A stretch of DNA of 64,000 nt from JAWKOK01 sp963698255 (lineage in GTDB: Bacteria > Chloroflexota > Anaerolineae > Caldilineales > Caldilineaceae), in assembly GCA_963698255.1 (NCBI GenBank), contig CAVOQD010000004.1, positions 197,959-261,958 on the forward strand, given 5' to 3'. Position 1 is the stretch's first letter. Each line of letters begins with the position of its first letter. Both the position numbers and the translations under genes were made by a program. Below, one piece after another: positions 28,735-38,537 of this stretch. A model generated the notes under the pieces. The model was not told where the DNA came from. It saw nothing but the letters and a program-made list of their open reading frames with translations, and searched no databases.

Positions 28735-30019
28735 TTACGGCTTCAACCCGGCCCGCCCCAGGAACTTGGCACGGCTGCCCAACTCGGCCTCGATCTCCAG
28801 GAAGCGGTTGCCGATGGGGCCGATGGCGCCCTCGCGCAGGTGGCCGGTGCCCAGACCGACGCAGTAGTCGGCGATCAGCTCGCCCTCGCCGCGGCTGTCG
28901 CAGGGCATGACGCCGTAGCCGTGGCGATAGGCCGTCTGCACGGTGTCGAAGGCCTCGCTGATGGTGCCGATCTGGTTGACCTTGAGCAGCACGGCATTGG
29001 CCGCGCCGACCTCGACGCCCTGCATGCAGGCGCTCGACATTGGTGGTGAAGAGGTCGTCGCCCACGATCTCGATGCCCAGCTCACGCGTGACGATGGCGT
29101 GGCCCTCGTAGTCGTCCTCGTCGGCCGGGTCTTCGATGACCACGAAGGGATAGTTGGCCACCGCATCCTCGTAGAGCCGGAACAGGTCGTCACGCGTCTT
29201 GGGCTCGGCCGAGAAGAGACCGACGAAGCGCTGACTCTCCTTGTCGTAGTAGGTGCCGGCAGCCACGTCCACCTGGATGCCGATCTGGCCCTCGTAGCCG
29301 GCGCCGTTGATGGCCTCGACCATGATGTCCCACAGTTCACGGTCGTGCTTGACGACGCCCGGCTGGACCAGCCCGCTGACGATGCCGGCGCCCGGCATGG
29401 TGTCGATGCCCAACTTCTCGCGTCATGCAGCGCCAGGAAACTTGCCGTAGACCACCCAGGCCGCGTAGGAGGCGTCGGAGAAGCTGTCGAAACCGTAGCA
29501 GAGCAGCGAGTAGCTCGGCTTGCCGCCGGAACCCTGGCCGTGGCCATAGCGCCAACTGCCGATGACGGTGAGCACGCCGGGCACCGGCAGGATGCAGGCA
29601 TTGACGCCGCCGATGTGCTGGTAGAGCGGGATGCCCAGGCTGGCCGCGCCGGCCTGCAGCACGGCCGCCGAAACGCTGGCCGTGGCGTTGCCGCCCAGAT
29701 TGGTCTTCATGGGCGTGCCGTCCACGTCGATGATCACCGCGTCGACCTCCAGTTGCTTGGACGCGTCCATGCCGATGATGGCCGGGCCGATGACGTCAAC
29801 CACATTGGCGATGGCCTTGTTCACGCCCATGCCGCGCCACTTGGTCCCGCCGTCGTAGACAAACTGCACCTCGTGCTCGCCCACGGAAATGCCGGCCGTG
29901 ACCACCGCCACGCCCTTGGCTCCCGACTCGGTGACAACGGTGGTCTCGATGCCGGGGTGGCCGCGGTTGGAAAAGACTTGTCGGGCTGAAACGGACTTGA
30001 TAATCGATGACTCTGGCAT
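28735..30019 (-). CDS. Enolase paralogue with non-canonical active site (frameshifts)
   Basis: About 425 aa when joined, starting MPESSIIKSVSARQVFSN at 30019 after AGAGGAAA. The overall order follows enolase: GEHEV near residue 46, GGNATASVSAAVLQAG, metal ligands IQVDVAAG (Asp), VVIEDPADE (Glu), IVGDDLFTTN (Asp), and LLKVNQIGT with the catalytic Lys. Yet the loop GDEGGFAPN of true enolases is replaced by GAGIVSGLVQPG, SHRSGETED by PCDSRGEGE, and the QIKTGAP lysine by Arg (HLREGAI). The phosphoenolpyruvate chemistry should therefore be lost or changed. Frame changes lie near 29425 and 29035 and are single-base. It lies just downstream of a glycerate kinase gene. Confidence 0.78.
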
Positions 30020-30050
30020 GCTGGTTTCCTCTGTTGGGTGAAAGGGTTGG

Positions 30051-30198
30051 GGAGGGTACTGCGTAAAACGTACTGCGTAATGTTTCGTTGACCAGGTCGA
30101 ATGTGTATCTCGCACCGTATCTGCCAAGAGATGTGAATTTACGACGATCAGATCGCTTGACGAAGTCCTTACGCAGTACGTTTTACGCAGCACCCTCC
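30051..30198. repeat. 148 bp element with 30 bp inverted repeats
   Basis: The arms 30051-30080 and 30169-30198 are inverted copies matching in 29 of 30 positions. Each contains CTGCGTAAAACGTACTGCGT, with ACTGCGTA-type subrepeats. The 88 bp core has no coding capacity. It fills the gap between the glycerate kinase stop (30217) and the enolase-like start (30019), so it may affect their co-expression. Confidence 0.8.
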
Positions 30199-30216
30199 AC
30201 GGCTAATTTCCTCAAT

Positions 30217-31698
30217 TCAACGCTCATCTCTCTCCTGCCGTCCCAGCACCAGCGTCACGCTCAGATCGCACATGCTCAGGCTGGGCGTGGCGATGATGCC
30301 GTCGTCGAGTTCGTACAGCACGGGCGACGTGTCGTGGCGTTTGAGCGCGTCGAAGAGATCGTAGCCCGATTCTTCTGCCCGCGCAAGCGTCGATCCGTCG
30401 ACGATGGCCCCGGCCAAAATCGGGGACATCCTCGTGCCCGTCGACAAATTGATGGCCCGGCCCGTCGGTGCCGTCTGAGTCTATCGAACCCATGACGACG
30501 TGATGGGTGCCGCCAGTTCGCGTGCCGCCGAGACCGCGTACTCCTGGTTGCGTCCGCCCATGCCGTTCTCGTCCCCCACGGTGACGATCAACTCGCCGTG
30601 GCTGATCAGCGCGCAGGGCGGCTCGAACGGGTCGCCGTCGAACTCCGAATGTTTGGCCAGGTTGGCCACAAACATGCCCACTTGGCGCGCTTCGGGCAAC
30701 ATGGTGAAGTTGCTGTAGAGCACGTGGGGCGTGAAGCCCAGTTCGGCAGCTTTGCGCTTTGCCGTGGGCGCCATGCCCAGATGTTCGGGCGAAACGCAGA
30801 AAATGCGCGAGTCCATCGCCTCAAATTCGTCGATGGTCAACGCCCGGTACGCCGGATCGTCGCTGGTCAGGTGCGCCTTGATCGATGGCGGGGCCTCATC
30901 CCAGACGTCCCACTTCTTGAGGGCGCGGATGGCGTCGTCGCCGGTCGTCATGTCGGGCAGCGTGTGCAGCCAGCGGTAGAGCGGATCGGTCAAAAGTTTC
31001 GGATAGCGGTCGTGGTGAAAGGCCAGCAGGTGGATGACCTTGGCCGGCTGTAGATGGCGGGAGAATCCGCCCGCCCTTCATCTGGTCCAGGTGGTTGCGG
31101 ATGGGAATCAGATCGATGGTCGGGCCGCCGCGCTCGATCTGGAAGATGTAGGTCAGGCGTTGCAGCTCGGCCAGGCTGATGCCCGGCGCCGGCAGCGTGA
31201 GCAGCGAGGAGACGCCGTTGCCGACCATGGTGAAGACCAGATCGTCCTCGGTCAGGTCGGCCGTCATCTCCAGGATGCGCTCACAGCCGCGCACGCAGGC
31301 CTCGTCCGGCACAGGATGCGCGCCGAATGTGACCTCGATCCGCTCCAGGATCTTTTCGCCGCCCTGTTTGTCGATGACGTGGCCGCCGGTCAGCCGGTCG
31401 CCCAGTACGTCCTCGATGGCCTTGGCCACACGTTGGATGCCCTTGCCCGCGCCGAAGACGAAGATGCGCCCGATTTCGTCGAGGTCGAACACCTCCTCGC
31501 CGGATGCGTGGCGAGTCCGGCGGTTCAAAATCGAGCACCACCGACAATCAGCTTCTTTCCCTCGACACGGATCAGCTTTCGCGTGTTGTAGTAGGGATCG
31601 GATGCCAACAATCCCGCTTCCAGGATTTCGATCAGGGCCTGTCTGCCGGCGACATTGCCGTGGGATGGCAGAGACTCGACATTGAGAATTCTGTTCAC
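30217..31698 (-). CDS. Glycerate 2-kinase, MOFRL/DUF4147 family (several frameshifts)
   Basis: About 490 aa, a type II glycerate kinase that makes 2-phosphoglycerate from D-glycerate and ATP. The start GTG at 31698 follows AAGGG. The N-terminal part has LIEILEAGLLASDPYYN and, after a frame change near 31535, IFVFGAGKGI and MVGNGVSSLLTLPA (nucleotide-binding Gly loop). The C-terminal MOFRL part has SHGELIVTVGDENGMGGRNQE. Further changes near 31060, 30505 and 30430 lead to DLSVTLVLGRQERDER. At 30430 one extra G after GACG explains the break. With the dehydratases here it would complete conversion of aldarates to a glycolytic intermediate. Confidence 0.85.
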
Positions 31699-32189
31699 CG
31701 TGAATACCCTTTCGTACACTCGTGAGGACTGCGCTAGGACAGGCGTGTGGATCCGACCGAACTGACATGCACGAACGAGATCGGCGGTGCGTATCGGTTC
31801 GGACTAGGTAGGGATGACCTGCCCTACAGGATGACGATCTCGTGATGCTCTGGCCTTCACGAAGCCACCGGTTGAAACCGGCGTCTGATATCTGAACTTC
31901 TGAAGCAGCGTTGCCATAACGTACGATGCCGTCATTTGCCAGTGCGCTTCAGCGACTTTCATCGATCAGCCACCCGTTCGCACGGTGAGCGTGCGAACGA
32001 AACTGAATGCGCTTGCAAGCGTCATGATCTCGTAACACTCAAGCGTAGAACTCCATCATCCACAGACACCGACATCTCGTGCGCGCAAAGGCGCAAGGTC
32101 AATTCATCGACCTTGCGCCTCTGTTGAAGTTCATTTTCGGCACCGATGTGAACCAGGAACGTCACCGTCCCCGGATGGACAAGCCACGA
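31699..32189. other. Intergenic gap between transporter operon and glycerate kinase
   Basis: No gene is visible. It holds a 9 bp hairpin, CGTTCGCAC (31975-31983) against GTGCGAACG (31991-31999), and the stem at 32089-32120. The promoter of the glycerate kinase gene is expected near its 31698 end, but I cannot define it. Confidence 0.4.
32089..32120 (-). terminator. Terminator-like hairpin after the sugar ABC operon
   Basis: Perfect 12 bp stem AGGCGCAAGGTC (32089-32100) with GACCTTGCGCCT (32109-32120) and an 8 nt loop, 70 bp downstream of the last permease stop at 32190. The following T run is only three long, so termination may be partial. Confidence 0.6.
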
Positions 32190-33004
32190 CTACCCCTTGA
32201 CACTGCCTGCGGTCAGACCGGCGACCATGAAGCGCTGGCCCCACATGTAGAAGACGACCACGGGCAGCGAGATCAGCAGCGAGGCGGCCATGAGCATGCC
32301 CCACGGATAGATGTCGCCGAAGATGGTCTGGGCCAGACCCACGGGCAGGGTCATCAGCTTCTGGCTGGAGATGAAGACAAAGGCGTAGAGGAATTCTTTC
32401 CAGGCATTGGTGAAGGCGAACAGGGTCACGGCCAGCAGCGCCGGCTTGGCCAGCGGCAGTGTGATGCGGACAAATGCCTGCAATCGGGTCGCTCCGTCGA
32501 CCAGGGCCGCATGTTCCAATTCGATGGGGATCGAGCGGTAGTAGCCCATCAGAAGCCAGGTCGCAAAGGGCACCATGCTGGTTGGATAGGTGAGGATCAG
32601 CGCCCAGCGGGTGTTGATCACGCCCAGACTGGCCAGGATACCGTAGAGCGGGATGAACATGAGCGCTGCGGCAGCAGGTAGGTGACCAGCAACAGCGTGG
32701 TCATGGATTCGACGCCGCGGAAGCTGAGCCGGGCCAGTGCATAGCCGCCCAGCGCCGCCAGGACGACCGCCAAGAAGGTGGTGGTGACCGAGACGATGAT
32801 CGAATTGCCGAACCAGCGGAAGAATGGTTCCTCGAAGAAGAGCCGTTCGAACTGTTCGGTGGTCCAGGGATTTGGCCAGAAGATGTCGACGCGCTGGCCA
32901 ATCTGCAGGTTGCCCTTGAAGGCCGTGATCAGGATCCAGTAGAACGGGAAGAGAATAAATGCCAGCAGGATGCCCAAGGCGATATCGCGGCCGATCCTGG
33001 CCAA
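32190..33004 (-). CDS. Carbohydrate ABC transporter permease, MalG-like half (frameshift)
   Basis: About 270 aa of MalG-type permease: RDIALGILLAFILFPFYWIL is the first helix. Then come the substrate-facing loop and, after a frame change near 32660 (one missing G restores LLPAALMF), the helix block FIPLYGILASLGVINTRWAL and the EAA docking loop ALVDGATRLQAFVRITLP. It ends FMVAGLTAGSVKG. No ATG or GTG start with a ribosome site precedes it. The upstream permease reads almost directly into it with one frame change near 33010, so both may be one fused polypeptide. Alternatively it starts at TTG 33004. Confidence 0.8.
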
Positions 33005-34110
33005 CAGTCTTCTGGCGCTTCAGGCTCTTGGTGCTTGCGTGCCCTGGGAAGATCGCACGCCAGGCCCGCCCGATCAATTGGAAGGGCAGGGCAATGATGG
33101 TGAAGAACAGGTTGATCAGCATGCCGATCCCGTCAATGATCCGATCCTGCCAGGTCACACGGCCATCATCGGCATCACTGCGCATGAAGCGTGAAAGCAA
33201 CAGGATAAAGACGAGCAACACCGGTACCAGGCTGAAGGCGATGGCCGTTCCTGGACCAAACTGGAGCGAGCGGATGGCCTTTTCGTAGGCCATGATCGAA
33301 TAGACCTTGGTGAGATTGCCCGGACCGCCCTGGGTCAACAGGAAGATGGTCTCGAAGTTGTTGAACGTCCAGATGGTGGAGAGCAGCGTCGCAATGGCGA
33401 TCACAAAACGCAGGCTCGGCAATGTGATGTTGCGGAATTTCTCCCAGGCGTTGGCCCCGTCGATGGAGGCGGCTTCGTACATCTCATCATCGATGGAAGC
33501 CATGCCGGCCAGCATGTTGACGGTGAAGAATGGGATGCCGGCCCAGACATTGACGGCAATCACCGACGCCATGGCAAGGTTCGGATCGGCCAGCCAGGAG
33601 AGCGGCTGGTCGAGGATGCCGAGCCCCATCAGCAGCGGGTTGAGACCGCCAAAGAGCGGATCGTAGGATCGATTTCCAGGCCAGCGCCTGCACAACCGAC
33701 GGGATGATCCAGGGCAGTAGGACGAGCGCCGTGATCACATTGCGGCCACGCTTGAGCGAATGCAGCAGCAGGGCCGCGATCAGGCCGAAGATCAGCTTGA
33801 AGATGATCGAGCCGAACGTGAAGATGAACGTTGCCTTCACCGACTGCCAGTAGTACGTGTCGGAATAGAGACGAATGTAGTTGTCCAGTCCGACAAACTT
33901 GACCTCACGCGACATCGTGCGGATGGTCATGCTTGTATAGACTGCTTTGACGAACGGCCAGGCGATGAAAAGCGTCATCAGGATCACGATGGGCAGAATG
34001 AACGGTATCGCGATCTTCCAGTCAGGGCCGAAGATCCGACGCATCCTGTGGCCCTTGCGATGGCTGTCGGTTGATGTCGTTGCGGCCAGTGGCGCTGTTG
34101 TCTGTGCCAT
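33005..34110 (-). CDS. Carbohydrate ABC transporter permease, MalF-like (frameshift, possibly fused to next)
   Basis: Starts MAQTTAPLAATT at 34110 behind AGGAGAG. The first helix is IAIPFILPIVILMTLFIAWPF. The frame changes near 33680, and the rest has PLSWLADPNLAMASVIAVNVW, the EAA loop EAASIDGANAWEKFRNITLP and YSIMAYEKAIRS, all typical of the MalF/UgpA type. After the last normal helix the chain continues with an extra hydrophobic stretch (IGMLINLFFTIIALPFQLIG) and a basic linker that runs into the MalG-like half without a stop. No ATPase gene is in the operon, so a shared MsmK-type ATPase from elsewhere is expected. Confidence 0.82.
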
Positions 34111-34147
34111 GAAATCTCTCCTATTTGGACAGGCCCGGCGATCAGCC

Positions 34148-34960
34148 TTATTTCTGTTCTGCCAGCCATTCCTGGAAGTCGGCCTCGATAGTTTCGGGCC
34201 AGACGCCGACATCGATCTCGCCGGGCGTATAGGCGCCTTCATCCAGCCGCAGCTTGCCGAAGTGGTCGCGTACACGGACATCCTCCGACCGTTCGACCAC
34301 TTCCAGGGCCAGGTGAGGCGGAATGAAGATCACGCCGGTGGGCGTGCCGAGCACGATATCGCCCGGCAGCACCGTTGCCTCGCCGATGCGAATCGGGATG
34401 TTGACGCCGGCCAAGGTCACCTCGCGGATCGGCGTGGGATCCATGCCGCGGCAGTAGAAGGCGACATCGGTCAACTGGCTGATGCCCTGGAAGTCACGGA
34501 TGCCGCCGTCGATGACCGCGCCGGCACGGGTGCGTGTACGCACGGAGGTCGACAGATTGTCACCGACGAAGGTGCCGTTCTTGACCTTGCCGCGCATGTC
34601 GACCACCATGACGTCATTCTCTTGGAGCGTGTCGATGACCCACGAGTTCTGGCCGCCGATACGTCCCTCTTGCTTGCCCTTCTCTTCCATCAGATCGTGG
34701 AGATCCGGTCGATGGGGCACCATCATGGCGGTCACCGCACGTCCGACCAGGATGCGCTCCGGGTGGGTGCGGAACCAGTCGCCTTCAAATTGAAAATGAT
34801 AGCCGTGTTTTTGCAGTACAGACCACGCTTCTTCGGTGGTGACCAGCTTCATGCGTTCAATAATGTCATTGGGGATAAGCGGAAGGCCGTCGGGGGAGCG
34901 TTCGAATGAACTGAGTCGGGTGAGTTGTTCGATTGACTCAGGCGGATTGAGAATAAACAT
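34148..34960 (-). CDS. RraA family protein (HMG/oxaloacetate aldolase-like)
   Basis: Soluble protein of 270 aa. The RraA fold signatures are GDNLSTSVRTRTRAGAVI and, following it, DGGIRD, which supply the substrate-binding Arg and metal-binding Asp of 4-hydroxy-4-methyl-2-oxoglutarate aldolases. MVVDMRG precedes them. PGDIVLGTPTGVIFIPP is the typical final strand region. The N-terminal 60 residues are an extension over RraA itself. It sits between the receptor and permease genes of the sugar importer, so it probably acts on an imported 2-oxo or hydroxy acid and is not an RNase E regulator. Intact. Confidence 0.85.
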   Translation of the reverse strand: MFILNPPESIEQLTRLSSFERSPDGLPLIPNDIIERMKLVTTEEAWSVLQKHGYHFQFEGDWFRTHPERILVGRAVTAMMVPHRPDLHDLMEEKGKQEGRIGGQNSWVIDTLQENDVMVVDMRGKVKNGTFVGDNLSTSVRTRTRAGAVIDGGIRDFQGISQLTDVAFYCRGMDPTPIREVTLAGVNIPIRIGEATVLPGDIVLGTPTGVIFIPPHLALEVVERSEDVRVRDHFGKLRLDEGAYTPGEIDVGVWPETIEADFQEWLAEQK

Positions 34961-34987
34961 TGAATAATCATGTCCAGAGGTAGGGAA

Positions 34988-35019
34988 AGACCTGACAGGT
35001 GTGAAACCCTGTCAGGTCT
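34988..35019 (-). terminator. Intercistronic hairpin between receptor and RraA genes
   Basis: A perfect 12 bp stem AGACCTGACAGG with CCTGTCAGGTCT and 8 nt loop. On the minus strand it is followed by TCTTTCCC. It lies between the receptor stop (35148) and the RraA start (34960), so it likely sets receptor excess over the downstream genes. Confidence 0.6.
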
Positions 35020-35107
35020 CTGCCGAGAGTTGCCGGTGGCTGTGAACGCCCCCGGCACGTTGGCTACGTTGTGGATCGTTCTAGGAAACGTGCTTTCTTG
35101 CGTACAC

Positions 35108-35135
35108 GAGATTTCTCGCTCCGCTCGAAATGACA
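35108..35135. repeat. Half copy of the TGTCATT-type repeat
   Basis: GAGATTTCTCGCTCCGCTCG followed by AAATGACA corresponds to one arm of the elements at 23551-23626 and 23989-24075 (GAGATTCCTC...CGGAATGACA). Only one arm is present. It is 13 bp from the receptor stop. Confidence 0.5.
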
Positions 35136-35147
35136 TCATCCAACCAT

Positions 35148-36561
35148 CTAGGCGAAGGCGCCCAATTCTTCAGCGATCTGCTCGATGCGTGCCGGTCGCA
35201 TTGGCGACTGCCTGAGCCGGATCGACGCCCTGGACAATGGTCTCGGCCAGCAGGTCGGGCAGGATGGACTGTGCGTTGACGGAGTCGGCCAGGACGTTGG
35301 GCTCGGCCGGCCACGAGAGGCCGGGATAGTTGCCCAGGGCCTGCTCGCCCATGCGCCTCAGGTTCGGATCCGCTTCGAAGGATGCCACAACTGACGGGTC
35401 GTCGTATAGGTCCACATAGGCCGGCAGGAAGAGACCCGCCGAGATCAGCGAGATGGGCATGAAGACGTCAGGTGTCAGCATGTGCAGCGCCAACTCAGCA
35501 GCCTGGGTTGGGTTGCCCGCGCCTCTGGCGATGTTGAACTGGGCGCCGTCTGAACCGGCCAACACTTCGCCGTAGGGGCCGATGATGGGATCGGTGATCA
35601 TGGTGTCCTCGAAGATCGGGTTGCCGTCGGCCTTGCCCTTGGCATAGATGCTGGCCGCATTCTTGGTGAGACCGATGTTGCCGGCCAGCCATGCCTCGTT
35701 GTTGCTCGAGTCCGTCCAGGCGAGGATGCCCGGCGGAATCATGTCGGCATAGGCATCGTTGACATAGATATCGGTGAGCCAGGCGACTGCCTCTACTGTT
35801 TCCGGCGAATTGAAGGTGATTGCGGTCAGATCGGCGTCGGTGATCTGGCCGCCCCAGTTGTGGATGATCGCCTGAATCAGACCGGTGGCGTCGCCGCCGC
35901 TGTTGACCGTCATGCCCCAACCATATCGCTCTTCGCCCGGATTGGAAATGGCCAACGCCGCATCGCGCAAGTCATCGTAGGTCGGCACACCAGTAACCGA
36001 ATCAAGACCTGCTTCTTCTAGCCAGCTGCCGCGCGCAAAGACGCCGGCGCCGCTGCCGCCGCTCATGATGTAGGGGACGCCCCACCACTTGTCGTCGATC
36101 ACGTTGTAGCGCACCTGCGCGGCTGCCGTGTCGCCGTAGGCATCCAGGGCCTTCTGAGCCGTCTCACTGACATCCTCCAGCAGATCCAGGAAGTACATCT
36201 GGGAGACGATATTGTTGCGGTGGTAGATCAGGTCGGGCGGGTTGCCGGCCTCGACTTCAGCCGACAACTTGGCCACGAAGTCTTCATTGGCCTCGGCTGC
36301 CACCGGCGAGACTTCCATCTCAACGCCGTTCTCTTCACCCCAGGCCAGTACGGCCGCGGTGAACAACTCTTCCATCTCCTTGAAATACTCGCGGCGATGG
36401 ACGACAAACAGTGAACCGGCCGCTTCCATGGGGGCTTCGCCGCCGGCATCGCTGGCCGGTGCGGCCGGCGCCGCACAGGCCGCCAACGCAGCCATGGCCG
36501 CGGTGCCGCCCATGATTTTCAACATGCTTCGGCGAGAAACTTTACGGGTGTTTTCGGACAT
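35148..36561 (-). CDS. Sugar ABC transporter substrate-binding lipoprotein (family 1, one frameshift)
   Basis: Receptor of about 470 aa beginning MSENTRKVSRRSMLKIMGG at 36561 with AGGAGAAG upstream. It has a twin-arginine signal at residues 9-15 and a lipobox ending ALAAC29. The mature part shows the family 1 fold, including DLIYHRNNIVSQMYFLDLLEDV and YIMSGGSGAGVFARG. The frame changes near 35192, where one extra G diverts the last residues. The corrected end is ARIEQIAEELGAFA with a stop at 35148. It is the first gene of the importer operon and probably the most strongly expressed. Confidence 0.9.
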
Positions 36562-37116
36562 GTACTTCTCCTTGTGTTTGAGAAAACATGGGATTCAAAC
36601 TAGATCGGTTATCAGTCAGACACTAGGTATTGTGGTGATGGGTACAGTGTCCGGCTGTTAACAACGTATAGGATGGGGCCGATCCGAGAATGCACAACAG
36701 CAGTAGCAGCATGGACGGCAGGGTCTCGTACGGAGACGAGGTACTGGCCGTAGGCGCACACAAATCGCCGGGCAATCTACTCGAACCACGGGCAGCAAGT
36801 CCAGTGCAATCTTCTGACTTCGAGACGGCTTGCGTTTTTTCGGTCTGTCGCTAAGCGTTGGAGGTCGGCAGCGCCCAAAGCGGAACCGATCTCTCAGACC
36901 TACTACAAGTCGAGACTATGGTCATGGTCAACTATCAGGTTGAAAAGCCATTTGTTTGTTTGGGGAAAGCTCTCCGACCTAACAAACAAAGCCGGAGTCA
37001 AACCGTTTTACAGATTGCGGCCTATTCTAACTGTTTTTGGCCAGGGCGTCAACCATAGAACAATTCGCTCGGTAACAGGGCATTCATGCCGTAGATTCAA
37101 GCGGCATGAATGCCTG
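36562..37116. other. Promoter region of the sugar importer with dyads
   Basis: No gene is visible. TTTGTTTGTT (36951-36960) and AACAAACAAA (36981-36990) are a perfect 10 bp inverted repeat about 400 bp upstream of the importer operon start. This could be an operator or a small terminator for the upstream gene. The large hairpin at 37072-37120 occupies the far end. Confidence 0.4.
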
Positions 37117-37120
37117 TTAC
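37072..37120 (-). terminator. Long hairpin overlapping the methyltransferase stop codon
   Basis: GTAACAGGGCATTCATGCCG (37072-37091) pairs with 37102-37120 with a single bulged base around a 10 nt loop. The stop codon of the methyltransferase gene (37117-37119) is inside the stem. There is no T run, so it may be an inserted repeat rather than a classical terminator. Confidence 0.55.
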
Positions 37121-38114
37121 GTAACCGGCGTTGCTACCAACACTTCACGCCGCTTGATGACGCGGTCTACTGGATGGCCTAGCTGGGCATACACGCCCTC
37201 GCCCAATACACGGAGCCGCCCTGTCTGTGTCCGCAATCTCGACCATTTGCTCACGCGGAAAACGTGTGGCGTCCCATGAATAGACCAGGGCGCCGCTGGG
37301 CGGCAGTAACGCAGTCCAGACCGGTAGCGCGTCGGCCAGCAGTTGCTCCAGCCGGCCCTGGTGCTGGATGCCGTAGGGCAGATCGGTCACGATCAGATGG
37401 GGATGGAAACCGGCCAGCAGCACCTTGGAGTCGACGGTATCGCCGCGGGCCAGAAGGCACTGCTGGGCAGCAGGCTTGCCGATGGAGAAAGTCCAGCGTT
37501 GGCCGATCTTCTTCAGACGCTCCTCTTTGACCTGGTGGCTGATGCGCTGCTTCCTGAAGAAACTGGCGCAGAAAGGTGGCTGTCGATGCCATGTCCTTGT
37601 CGTTCTGTTCGACACCGGCCGCGGACGCGCCCAACATCAACGCCGTGAGCAGGGTCGTGCCGCCGCCGGCCAGCGGATCGAAGACACGCAGGGTTGACCA
37701 AGGTCTCGTGGCCAGACCGCTGGCATGGCGGGCTACGTTGCACAGAAAGTGGGTGAACATCTCGTTGGTCTTGCCGCGATAGCGCCGCGTCTCGACGATT
37801 TCACGCGGCAACGCCGGCGTGAATCCCAGTTCGAGCGGTTCCAGGAACGGGCCGGCCCTGTCGCCAATCGATTCGTGATAGACGAAGGCCGCGCCGGTCA
37901 TGGCCAGCATGGCCAGTTCCTGGCGCGATGTTGTGTCGAGTTCGCCGTCAAGGTCGAAGGAAAGGTAGGTCTGGCCGGCCAACGAGATCGATTGCAGGTT
38001 GTCGATTCGCCCGGCCAGCGGGCTCAGCGTCAATTCATGGGGCGCCAACTGCTGCGCCAGTGCTGCGTACTGTGTGTTGCGTTGCGGAGCAATTTGAACG
38101 GCAAGGTGGATCAT
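37117..38114 (-). CDS. Class I SAM-dependent RNA/DNA methyltransferase (UPF0020/TRM11-like, two frameshifts)
   Basis: About 330 aa. Motif I is FDPLAGGGTTLLTALMLGA, the SAM loop. After a frame change near 37565, motif IV reads IVTDLPYGIQHQ, the catalytic D-x-P-Y form of N6- or N2-methyltransferases acting on nucleic acid. The N-terminal 150 residues, with a conserved ETRRYRGKTNEMFTH just before motif I, resemble the THUMP-less TRM11-like group. A second change near 37235 leads to the end GHPVDRVIKRREV and a stop at 37117. It overlaps the diol dehydratase small-subunit gene by four bases (ATGA), so it is translated from the same mRNA. Confidence 0.75.
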
Positions 38115-38513
38115 GTTCGTTTCAACAACTCCCGTTGGCGGTAGGCTTCGGCCGCTTCCTGAACGAATTGCGCAGTGACAGGCGCGTTGTAAGATGCAAC
38201 CAGCGTGTCGGCCAAGATGATCAACTCATCATAGCTCCCACGGCCGGGGCGCAGCAATTCGTACATGCGCAGCAACTCTTCATTGGGCACCCTTGTCAAC
38301 TCGGCGGCGCGGCGCAGATTGGCCGCCAACTGTGGAAATCCGGCCTCTTCGGCGATGGTCGCCTGCGCGTACAGTGTGTCGGCGTCCACGGCCAGATCGT
38401 CGGCGCTCAGCGCGCCGTCGGCCACGGCATCCAGCGTCACGTCGGTGTAGGCTCGGCCGCTGGCCGCGTGAAGTTGATCGGGTATCGATTCGACTTAGTG
38501 GATATTGGGACAT
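38111..38513 (-). CDS. pduE: B12-dependent diol/glycerol dehydratase small subunit (frameshift)
   Basis: About 133 aa. The start MSQYPLS at 38513 follows GAGGAA. One extra C near 38488 breaks the frame, after which it reads ESIPDQLHAASGRAYTDVTLD. The C-terminal half RVPNEELLRMYELLRPGRG and FVQEAAEAYRQRELLK is diagnostic for the PduE/DhaB3 small subunit. Together with the large+medium chain encoded upstream it would form the adenosylcobalamin-dependent dehydratase. An inverted-repeat element separates the two genes by 110 bp. I see no reactivase or microcompartment gene in the window. Confidence 0.85.
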
Positions 38514-38537
38514 GCTATGGTTCCTCATGGTCAAGAT

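Noticed and set aside
28943..29989. 348-codon plus-strand open frame opposite the enolase-like gene
   Set aside because: It is an antisense shadow with no start signal. The enolase-type metal motifs are on the minus strand.
24978..31698. Reading the frameshifted sugar-acid genes as pseudogenes
   Set aside because: The breaks are single-base, the motifs stay conserved on both sides, and similar breaks are spread across unrelated genes in the window, so sequence error is the simpler explanation.
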